A stretch of 18,952 nt of DNA from assembly GCA_944358225.1 (NCBI GenBank), contig CALVQP010000014.1, positions 1-18,952 on the forward strand. Direction: 5' to 3'. This stretch comes from an uncultured Bacilli bacterium. GTDB taxonomy: Bacteria; Bacillota_I; Bacilli_A; RF39; UBA660. The notes beneath the pieces were generated by a model. The model did not search any database and was not told the origin of the DNA. It was given only the letters and a program-made list of their open reading frames with translations. The translations under genes and the position numbers were made by a program. Within the stretch, counting starts at the first letter, position 1, and each line of letters starts with the position of its first letter. Below are positions 7,508 to 13,702 of the stretch, in pieces.

Positions 7508-7729
7508 CTATTTGATAACGTCTAAAACACTACTGATTAAATCAATGTTATCGATTGCATCACTGATTTTATCTGTAGTTCGTAATTTGTATTGTTCTTT
7601 AATGACGGATTCAAATTTTTTGTAGTTACTGCTACTACGATTTAAGTATTTATACCACATCGAGTTTAGGCGCAAATATTCTAACATTTTAGGATTTTTT
7701 AATAACTTTTGTTGAATTTCTTTTTGCAT
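7508..7729 (-). CDS. ylbE: YlbE-like protein
   Basis: A 73-residue helical protein matching the YlbE family: an N-terminal segment like KEIQQKLLKNPKMLEYLRLNSMW, then WYKYLNR and a helical tail. The family's molecular role is unknown to me. It starts 2 nt after the ylbD stop, with GAGGAT at the ylbD end as its ribosome site, so the two are co-translated. It ends in TAG, just upstream of the prepilin promoter, with no clear terminator between. Confidence rests on the family pattern plus the ylbD neighbour. Confidence 0.8.
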   Translation of the reverse strand: MQKEIQQKLLKNPKMLEYLRLNSMWYKYLNRSSSNYKKFESVIKEQYKLRTTDKISDAIDNIDLISSVLDVIK

Positions 7730-7731
7730 TA

Positions 7732-8097
7732 TTAATCCTCAAAAAATTTATTTAAAGGACGGGGATTTAAAGGACCGCTGGAAGTAAGATTAGATGTGGG
7801 ATTTTTACTGGTAAGTTCTGAAATAAATCCTAAAGCTTTTTGGGCCGTATTAATATGTTTTTGAATAGAATCAACATCGATATTTTTAACCATTTTGGTT
7901 ATTTGGTTTAATCCTAAATCGCTCGAAGTATTATTTGTTGAGCCAGTTGTAAAGTATTCACGCCACGCTTCATTATTATCACCATAAATATCGTATATTT
8001 CATAAAATTTTTGCCAGCTCATATTACCATTTTTTATATGACTTATAAGTTCGGGGTGTAAAGAAGCAAATCTTTTAAACTCTTCTTTTTTATCCAT
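7732..8097 (-). CDS. ylbD: YlbD-like protein
   Basis: A 121-residue protein. The first ~50 residues match the YlbD family: FKRFASLHPELISHIKNG, then the SWQKFYE block, an IYGDNNEAW segment and REYF. B. subtilis YlbD is annotated as a putative spore coat protein, but nothing else in this window points to sporulation. The second half has an amphipathic helix (KMVKNIDVDSIQKHINTAQ) and a Ser/Thr/Pro-rich tail. The ribosome site GGTGAT lies 3 nt before ATG 8097. It is followed directly by ylbE, the conserved pairing. Confidence 0.8.
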   Translation of the reverse strand: MDKKEEFKRFASLHPELISHIKNGNMSWQKFYEIYDIYGDNNEAWREYFTTGSTNNTSSDLGLNQITKMVKNIDVDSIQKHINTAQKALGFISELTSKNPTSNLTSSGPLNPRPLNKFFED

Positions 8098-8112
8098 AAT
8101 ATCACCTATAAT

Positions 8113-8141
8113 ATAGTATGAAAAAAAGAAAATTTTATTAA
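8113..8141 (-). promoter_or_regulatory. ylbD-ylbE promoter (candidate)
   Basis: Minus strand: TACTAT (8118-8113, 4 of 6) with TTAATA (8141-8136, 4 of 6) 17 bp upstream. The predicted +1 falls at the GGTGAT ribosome site, 9 nt before ATG 8097. TATATT at 8115-8110 is an alternative -10, but it would leave a leader of only a few bases. The -35 lies inside the preceding terminator hairpin. Confidence 0.4.
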
Positions 8142-8149
8142 AATTTTCT
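8121..8149 (-). terminator. Terminator of the glycosyltransferase gene
   Basis: Minus strand: a 10-bp AT-rich stem with a 3-nt loop (8149-8127) followed by six T (8126-8121). It lies 12 nt past the stop at 8161. Its low GC content makes it weaker than the others. Confidence 0.65.
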
Positions 8150-8160
8150 AAATTTTCTTT

Positions 8161-9279
8161 TTATTTTAAGATAAGTTTAATAAGAGATGCTAAGCTATTT
8201 TGATGTTCTTTAAGTTTAAGACTTCTTTGCATGCTTTTTAAGATATGGGGATTAGTAAAAATTTCTTTTAATACTTTTTCAAATTTATGCGGATTGCTGG
8301 TTTTGATAGCGTAGTTATTTTCAACTAAATATTTATAATTGTCTTTTTCCTGGCCAGCACTATAATTTATTAATAACATTGGCTTTTTTAAAGCTAAACA
8401 TTCACTAACTGTAAGTCCTCCAGGTTTAGTAATGACAAGGTCACTACAACTCATATACTCGTCTACAGAGTCGCAAAAACCTAAAACCTGAATATTTTGA
8501 TTTTGGGCTTCTAATACCGCTTTTTCTGCTTGGATTTTTAGACGCTTATTATTACCAGTTATAAAAAAGACCTGATAATTTAAATTAGAAGCAATTAATT
8601 TTTTTAAAAACGGTAAAGATGATAAAGAATTATTTCCGCCACCAAAAAATAAAATTGTAATTTTATTATTACTTATATTATATTTTTTCTTTAAACTGTT
8701 AATGTCTTTTTTTTCGTAAAATTGCCAGGCAACAGGAATGCCATATATTTTAATTTTATTTTTCGGTATTCCTTTTTCTATTAACTCTTTTTGCATTTGT
8801 TTACTGCTAACTATAATAGCATTTTCTTCTTTAAATGATTTAGTCCAAAATTCATGAATTTTAAAATCAGTAATTATCGTATAAAGCTTAGCTTTGGTTA
8901 AACCACTTTTAATATATCTAGATGCTAGCATACTCGCAAAAAAATGGCTGGAAATAATAATATCGGGATTAAAATCTTTTATTTGTCTACGTAGCTTTTT
9001 TTTATCAAAAAGCTGATAACAAAACTGTCTGCTACCTAAAGAGCAAACTTTATTATTATAAAATTTGTAGACACAATGCCAAATAATAGGAATTTTACTA
9101 AACATCGTCTTTTCAAAAAAAGTTTTACTTAGAATTTTAGTCGGAGGAAAAATGTAATCTAAAATATCTATTTTTTTAGCTTCTACTTTTTTTGAAGATA
9201 AATAGTTGTAAATATTGTCTGCTACAACTTTATGACCATTTCCATAAGTGGCATATAATATTAATACTTTCTTTTTCAT
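8161..9279 (-). CDS. ugtP: UgtP/MGDG-synthase-type diacylglycerol glycosyltransferase
   Basis: A GT28-type enzyme expected to transfer glucose (or galactose) from a UDP-sugar to diacylglycerol at the inner membrane face, making glycolipids and the lipoteichoic acid anchor. It has YATYGNGH (9-16), an ITDF...H...W motif (136-145), FFGGGN (211-216), KPGGLTVSE (285-293) and GQEKDN (309-314), all aligning with B. subtilis UgtP. Its length, 372 residues, compares with 382 for UgtP. MurG shares the fold, but the GNGH start and the TDF motif favour UgtP. ATG 9279 is fixed by the family's N terminus, yet no Shine-Dalgarno sequence precedes it and a TATAAT lies only 6 nt upstream, suggesting a leaderless mRNA. 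It is divergent from a phosphohexomutase that could feed UDP-glucose synthesis. Confidence 0.88.
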   Translation of the reverse strand: MKKKVLILYATYGNGHKVVADNIYNYLSSKKVEAKKIDILDYIFPPTKILSKTFFEKTMFSKIPIIWHCVYKFYNNKVCSLGSRQFCYQLFDKKKLRRQIKDFNPDIIISSHFFASMLASRYIKSGLTKAKLYTIITDFKIHEFWTKSFKEENAIIVSSKQMQKELIEKGIPKNKIKIYGIPVAWQFYEKKDINSLKKKYNISNNKITILFFGGGNNSLSSLPFLKKLIASNLNYQVFFITGNNKRLKIQAEKAVLEAQNQNIQVLGFCDSVDEYMSCSDLVITKPGGLTVSECLALKKPMLLINYSAGQEKDNYKYLVENNYAIKTSNPHKFEKVLKEIFTNPHILKSMQRSLKLKEHQNSLASLIKLILK

Positions 9280-9285
9280 ATTTTA

Positions 9286-9291
9286 ATTATA
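9286..9291 (-). promoter_or_regulatory. -10 box of the glycosyltransferase gene
   Basis: TATAAT at 9291-9286 on the minus strand is followed by six bases and then ATG 9279, so the expected +1 falls on or next to the start codon. The -35 region is weak. Confidence 0.5.
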
Positions 9292-9346
9292 TTAAAGTTT
9301 TGGCAAAAAATACAGTGTTAAAAAACGTAAATTAAGTTGGGGAGCT

Positions 9347-9375
9347 TTTATATATTTAAAAATTTTTGATAAAAT
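9347..9375 (+). promoter_or_regulatory. Phosphohexomutase promoter (candidate)
   Basis: -35 TTTATA (9347-9352, 4 of 6), 17-bp spacer, -10 TAAAAT (9370-9375). The predicted +1 is at about 9382, where GGTGAT starts, giving a 9-nt leader to ATG 9391. Confidence 0.5.
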
Positions 9376-9390
9376 AATTATGGTGATACT

Positions 9391-10761
9391 ATGAACGAAA
9401 GTATTTTTCATGAATATGATATTAGAGGAATTTACCCACAAGAGTTAAGTGATCATGATGCGTATATTATGGGGTTAAGTTACGGAAGTTATATTCAAAA
9501 AAATTTCCAAGCATCAGCTTGTATAGTTGGTCAAGATAATAGAAAGTCTTCTCCCATTTTAGCGCAAAATTTAATTAGAGGACTATTGGAAACGGGAATC
9601 GATGTTATTTTTCTTGGCGTATGTACTACGCCTATGTTTTCCTATGCGACTATTAAAATAGATAATGCTTTTGGTATTATGATTACTGCATCACACAATC
9701 CTAAAGAATATAATGGTTTTAAATTTACTTTTGATAAATTAGGTTTTGCTCGAGGACAAATGATTAGAGATTTCTTACAATTTACTAAAAAACAGGAATT
9801 TTTAAAGGGAGCTGGTGAAAAAAAAGAAGTTAATATTTTTCCCTACTATAAATCTTTTATTAAAGAAAATATTAATTTAGGAAAGAAAAAAATAAAAGTA
9901 GTTGTTGATCCCGGTAATGGAACTGCATCTTTGTTTGCCAAAGATATTATGGAAAGTTTTGAAACTTTAGAAGTAATTATGATTAATGATATTAGTGATG
10001 CTAATTTTCCTAATCATCATCCTGATCCAAATGTGGCAGCGAATTTGAAACAGTTACAAGATAAAGTAAAAGAGACTAAAGCCGATATTGGTATTGCTTA
10101 TGATGGGGACGCCGATAGATTAGGTGTAGTTGATGAAAATGGCGAAATTGTATCAAGTGAATATATTATGGTGTTAGCTATTAGAGAAATGATGAAATTA
10201 GATGGTAACAAGACTTTTTTATACGATGTTAAGTGTTCAAAAGTAATTAAAGATGAGATTTTAAGATTGGGTGGTACCCCACTTGAGTATAAAACAGGAG
10301 CTTCTTATACAAGAGCTAAAACAAACGAACTTTCTTTGTTATTTGGTGGTGAATACTCAGGACACTTTTTTTACAATGATAAATGGTTAGGATTTGACTG
10401 TGGTATTTATAATGGACTTAGAGTAATTGAAGTTTTATCTAATAATGATTATCCTTTAAGTCAACATTTTACCAACTTAACCAAGTATGTTAATACTGAA
10501 GAAATGAAAATTAAAATAAATCCTAAAAATGCTAAAGATGTTATTAATAGTGTTAAAATGGAATTTATGAAACTAAATTATAAGCTATTAGATATTGATG
10601 GTATTAAAGCATATTATGATGAAGGATGGGTATTATTACGTTGTAGTAATACAACCCCTAATTTGACTATTAGAATGGAAGCTGATACTAAAGAAAATTT
10701 AAATAAAATAAATAATCATTTTATGCAAATTTTATATCCTTATTTATCCATTAATAAATAA
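9391..10761 (+). CDS. manB: Phosphomannomutase/phosphoglucomutase (alpha-D-phosphohexomutase family)
   Basis: It interconverts hexose-1- and hexose-6-phosphates through a phosphoserine. TASHNPKEYNGFK (99-111) carries the catalytic S101. DGDADR (238-243) binds Mg2+. GGEYSGHFF (319-327) is the sugar-recognition loop of the AlgC-like PMM/PGM group, and RCSNTTPNLTIRMEA near the C terminus binds phosphate. At 456 residues it is full length. GGTGAT lies 3 nt before ATG 9391. Next to a UgtP-like enzyme, a glucose-1-phosphate supply role (PgcA-like) fits. It also faces deoD-pdp, and mycoplasmas cluster a ManB homologue with deo genes, so activity on pentose phosphates is an alternative. Substrate cannot be read from the sequence. 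Confidence 0.9.
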   Translation: MNESIFHEYDIRGIYPQELSDHDAYIMGLSYGSYIQKNFQASACIVGQDNRKSSPILAQNLIRGLLETGIDVIFLGVCTTPMFSYATIKIDNAFGIMITASHNPKEYNGFKFTFDKLGFARGQMIRDFLQFTKKQEFLKGAGEKKEVNIFPYYKSFIKENINLGKKKIKVVVDPGNGTASLFAKDIMESFETLEVIMINDISDANFPNHHPDPNVAANLKQLQDKVKETKADIGIAYDGDADRLGVVDENGEIVSSEYIMVLAIREMMKLDGNKTFLYDVKCSKVIKDEILRLGGTPLEYKTGASYTRAKTNELSLLFGGEYSGHFFYNDKWLGFDCGIYNGLRVIEVLSNNDYPLSQHFTNLTKYVNTEEMKIKINPKNAKDVINSVKMEFMKLNYKLLDIDGIKAYYDEGWVLLRCSNTTPNLTIRMEADTKENLNKINNHFMQILYPYLSINK

Positions 10762-10785
10762 AAACGAAGCCTGATGCTTCGTTTT
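10761..10785. terminator. Bidirectional terminator between manB and deoD
   Basis: A 10-bp stem (10761-10770 with 10776-10785) and a 5-nt loop, with A and T runs on either side. The deoD stop starts at its edge. Confidence 0.9.
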
Positions 10786-11498
10786 TAATCTTTAATAATA
10801 CTTTCTAAGGCTAAAATTATCATATCATCAAGGGATTTTTCGCGATCTTTAGGATCTATAATATCATCAGAGTTATGACTATCAACTACTGTTAAAAGAC
10901 ATGAAGCTTGACGATTAAATTTACTAGCAACAATAAATAAACCGAAGGCTTCCATTTCTGTCCCTAAATAATTATCTTCCCCATGTAAAGTTAAGAAATT
11001 ATTAAAATCTACATAATGATCAAAGACGTCACTAGTTATAATTTTTCCTTCTTTTAGGGGAATATTAAGATCACTAGCGGTTTTTATAATAAGATTATTT
11101 AATTCTTTAGAAGATGTTTTTTCGTTAATGTTATGCTCTAACATTAAATCATCATAGGAAGAAATACTGCGTGCTGATGTTGCTAGTAATAAATCCCCTA
11201 CTTTAATGTTTTTATTAAATGTTCCGCAAGAACCAATTCTAATTATTTTTTTAACATCATAAAAATTAAATAATTCATAAGCATAAATGCCCATACTAGG
11301 GATACCCATTCCTGAGGCAAAAACTGTAACTTTTTTATTTTTATAATATCCTGTGTAAGCAAGCATATTACGTACTTGATTAACAAGTTTTGCATCTTTC
11401 AAGTATTTTTCAGCAATATATCTAGCTCGCAAAGGATCTCCAGGCATTAAAACAATTGGTGCTATTTGATCTTTTTTACTTTCAATATGTGGTGTCAT
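10785..11498 (-). CDS. deoD: Purine-nucleoside phosphorylase, DeoD type
   Basis: It cleaves purine (deoxy)nucleosides with phosphate to base and (deoxy)ribose-1-phosphate. Hexameric DeoD family signs are MTPHI at the N terminus, MPGDPLRA (18-25), RIGSCG (87-92), the SD pair (156-157), EMEA (181-184) and the catalytic-loop aspartate D206. The usual TVSDH reads TVVDS here, which keeps the general-acid Asp but swaps the following His for Ser. Numbering starts at ATG 11498, the family start. A GTG at 11507 is in frame but lies within the AAGTGAT ribosome site at the end of pdp. It starts 1 nt after the pdp stop, so it is the second gene of a pdp-deoD salvage operon. Confidence 0.93.
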   Translation of the reverse strand: MTPHIESKKDQIAPIVLMPGDPLRARYIAEKYLKDAKLVNQVRNMLAYTGYYKNKKVTVFASGMGIPSMGIYAYELFNFYDVKKIIRIGSCGTFNKNIKVGDLLLATSARSISSYDDLMLEHNINEKTSSKELNNLIIKTASDLNIPLKEGKIITSDVFDHYVDFNNFLTLHGEDNYLGTEMEAFGLFIVASKFNRQASCLLTVVDSHNSDDIIDPKDREKSLDDMIILALESIIKD

Positions 11499-11499
11499 T

Positions 11500-12738
11500 T
11501 TAATCACTTCTTTCTATTTTGAAACAGGCTAAATCTTCAAAAGTTAATTTTATATTAGGATCATTTACGTACAAGTAACATAAAACATCATCGATATGGA
11601 CTTTGTCATTTAGGTGTTTATTTAGAACTATGCCTACACCAGGATCGATTTGGTCTTCTTTAGAATGCCTAAAACAACCTAATATGCTAGCTAGTTTAGC
11701 TATTTTATAAGCACTTATATCTTTTAGGATACCATCTTCATGAGATTTTACTTCTAAAACGATCGGACTTAATGGCAATTTAGTAATATTCCCTTTTTGA
11801 TGGGCTACAAAGTCCAGAAATTTTTGGTAAGCTTTGCCATTTGAAACTGCTTCTTTAGCTTCGTGTAAAGCTGTATCATAAGAAATATTTTTACTAGCAC
11901 TAATTAAGGTTGCACTTAGTTTAAAACATAAGTCCGTTAAATAACCTTGTTTGCCTTGTAAAATCTCCATAGCTTCCATAATTTCTAAACTATTACCGAT
12001 ATTGTCTCCTAAGGGTATATTCATACTATCAATAACAGTTATGACCTTTTTATGGTATTTTTGGCCGATTTTTTTAACTAAATTACTAAAATGTACAGCA
12101 TCTTCTTTGGTTTTAATTAAGGCTCCACTTCCGTATTTTACATCAATTAAAATAGTATCGGCCCCACTAGCTATTTTTTTACTCATAATACTAACAGCGA
12201 TTAACTCTAAGGATTCAGCAGTAGCGGTAGCATCGCGTAAGGCATATATTTCTTTATCTAAAGGAACTAATTGTTTGTTTTGACTAACATTAACATATCC
12301 CACCGTATTTACTTGCTTAATGAACTCTTCAAAAGTAAGATCAACATCAAAACCAGGAATACTTTCAAGTTTATCAATTGTTCCACCAGTAAGTCCTAAT
12401 CCTCGGCCGCTCATTTTGGCCATTTTTAACCCACACGCAGCGACAATAGGCCCAATAATAAAAGATGTTTTATCTCCTACTCCACCAGTAGAATGCTTAT
12501 CGACGATAATGCCATCTACTTTACTTAAATCTAAAATTTGACCACTTTTAATAAATATTTCAGTTAAATCAAAGGTTTCTTGTTCATTAAGACCATTTAA
12601 ACAAATAGCCATTAAAAGAGCACTCATTTGATAATCAGGAATTTTTTTATGATAATAACCGTTAAAAGCAAAATCTAATTCCGCAAAACTTAAAGCTTCT
12701 TTATATCTTTTTTTATCAATTATTGCTAATATATTCAT
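11500..12738 (-). CDS. pdp: Pyrimidine-nucleoside phosphorylase
   Basis: It phosphorolyses uridine and thymidine to the base and (deoxy)ribose-1-phosphate. Conserved blocks: IPDYQMSALLMAI (33-45), KHSTGGVGDK (81-90) at the phosphate site, SGRGLGLTGGT (110-120), ALRDATATA (166-174) and SKKIASGADTILIDVK (186-201). At 412 residues it is somewhat shorter than the usual ~433. Pdp and thymidine phosphorylase DeoA are close relatives, and specificity cannot be settled by eye; Pdp is usual in Bacilli. The start ATG 12738 has AAAGGAAATAACG upstream, overlapping the end of the broken pilin-associated reading frame (stop 12743-12741). No separate promoter is visible, so pdp-deoD may depend on the pilin promoter at 13611. 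Confidence 0.93.
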   Translation of the reverse strand: MNILAIIDKKRYKEALSFAELDFAFNGYYHKKIPDYQMSALLMAICLNGLNEQETFDLTEIFIKSGQILDLSKVDGIIVDKHSTGGVGDKTSFIIGPIVAACGLKMAKMSGRGLGLTGGTIDKLESIPGFDVDLTFEEFIKQVNTVGYVNVSQNKQLVPLDKEIYALRDATATAESLELIAVSIMSKKIASGADTILIDVKYGSGALIKTKEDAVHFSNLVKKIGQKYHKKVITVIDSMNIPLGDNIGNSLEIMEAMEILQGKQGYLTDLCFKLSATLISASKNISYDTALHEAKEAVSNGKAYQKFLDFVAHQKGNITKLPLSPIVLEVKSHEDGILKDISAYKIAKLASILGCFRHSKEDQIDPGVGIVLNKHLNDKVHIDDVLCYLYVNDPNIKLTFEDLACFKIERSD

Positions 12739-12740
12739 CG

Positions 12741-13233
12741 TTATTTCCTTTCATAATCCACAAAACAATCGCCAGCGTCTCCATCATTAGCGGTAATAGT
12801 AATGGTATCATCTGTAAAACTTGTTTTAGCACTATAACAGCCAAAAGAAGAAATGCGGTAATTGTCAGGCAAAATGATATCAAATCCGGTTGGCATATTA
12901 TACTCTAGGTCAACTTCATACCAATTTTTTTGATATTCTTTTAAGCCATCCACTTGGCCGATTGAGGTATCCATAGTAATCCACCCTTTCTTTAGTAATT
13001 TTTACTGTTAAATTATAAAAAGCTCGATAAATTTCATACTCTTTCGTATTAGGGTTATAATATACTCGGTAATCTTCGTAAGTTCCCTCATCAGTAGCAG
13101 GAAAATTTTTTTTGTCTAAAGTGGTACATTTAGGACATGCCTTATAAGCATCGGCTAAAGAAGGACGAAATCCCAGTTGAGGCTGGTTCTCATTTAGTTC
13201 TTTTGCGGCTTTGGCTTTATACTCAGCTAAGGT
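12741..13233 (-). pseudogene. Broken pilin-associated coding stretch (in-frame stop plus frameshift, no start)
   Basis: After the stop of the upstream prepilin (TAA, 13236-13234) the same frame stays open for over 80 codons, with good protein-like composition (for example ADAYKACPKCTTLDKKNF). It has no start codon or ribosome site. Around 12984-12989 the minus strand reads GAAAGGG. Dropping one base there joins this frame to TKEGWITMDTS and on to a second open frame ending at 12741 in DCFVDYERK. With that repair about 164 residues are coded, with four cysteines. The simplest reading is a larger minor pilin, about 281 residues including the prepilin, that has been cut by a nonsense codon and a frameshift. 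A second gene that lost its 5' end is also possible, and an assembly or sequencing error must be excluded. An ATG at 12974 could start a 77-residue piece, but only a weak GGGTGG precedes it. Confidence 0.7.
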
Positions 13234-13587
13234 TTATGTAACACTTGTACAAGATATACCACTAATTTCAACTTCATAATCGTCACCCTTATAGCTTATT
13301 TTAACTTCGGCATCAGAATTAATCGTACATTTTTCCGATATTTCGGGATAGTATAAAGATAATTTTTGGATGATCTCTTCTCCTTCTAAGGTGCAAACGT
13401 CTTTACAAGAAATGTCTAAAGCATAAGTAATAGCTGCATCTTCAATTTGCTTTAAAGTAAATTCTCCTACATCTTCTTTTGATTTTCTCATTACGCCAAA
13501 AACAGCTACAGAAGCAAGGGTTGCTAAAATACCAATAATTGCTATAACAGCTATAAGTTCAACCAAAGTAAAGCCTTTTTTATTCAT
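13234..13587 (-). CDS. Type IV prepilin-like protein, possibly the 5' part of a broken larger gene
   Basis: 117 residues. KKGFTLVELIAVIAI (3-17) is a class III prepilin leader with cleavage between G5 and F6 and the +5 Glu at E10. The hydrophobic helix runs to about residue 30. The mature part has four cysteines (61, 65, 87, 113) and ends in a beta-rich segment (KISYKGDDYEVEISGISC), like small Bacilli pseudopilins, so it may still be a complete functional protein. The ribosome site is GAGGAAAAAAT before ATG 13587. It is not related to the 6921-7421 pilin beyond the N-terminal helix. The frame continues beyond its stop into the broken stretch, then pdp-deoD. Its promoter abuts the RNase J promoter. 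Confidence 0.85.
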   Translation of the reverse strand: MNKKGFTLVELIAVIAIIGILATLASVAVFGVMRKSKEDVGEFTLKQIEDAAITYALDISCKDVCTLEGEEIIQKLSLYYPEISEKCTINSDAEVKISYKGDDYEVEISGISCTSVT

Positions 13588-13610
13588 ATTTTTTCCTCTA
13601 TTCTAAATTT

Positions 13611-13619
13611 AGTATAACA
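13611..13619 (-). promoter_or_regulatory. Extended -10 promoter of the second prepilin gene
   Basis: Minus strand TG-T-TATACT (13619-13611) is an extended -10 with no clear -35. It may also drive pdp-deoD downstream. It sits back-to-back with the RNase J -35 at 13626. Confidence 0.55.
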
Positions 13620-13625
13620 AAAAAG

Positions 13626-13654
13626 TAGACATTATAAAATTATTTTTGTATAAT
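13626..13654 (+). promoter_or_regulatory. RNase J gene promoter
   Basis: -35 TAGACA (13626-13631, 5 of 6), exactly 17 bp, -10 TATAAT (13649-13654). The leader to ATG 13703 is about 42 nt. Strong sigma-A-type promoter. Confidence 0.8.
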
Positions 13655-13702
13655 TGATATATTGATTAACTTTTATTTTACAATGAAGAAAGAAGGAAAT
13701 TT

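Noticed and set aside
11951..12541. Two plus-strand open frames opposite pdp
   Set aside because: Shadows of a well-conserved pdp; no ribosome sites.
12723..12908. Plus-strand open frame opposite the pdp start and broken pilin region
   Set aside because: Antisense to better-supported coding sequence, no start signal.
12974..12989. Programmed frameshift site in GAAAGGG
   Set aside because: Not a canonical slippery heptamer with a visible downstream structure, and the upstream part also lacks a start, so decay or error is more economical.
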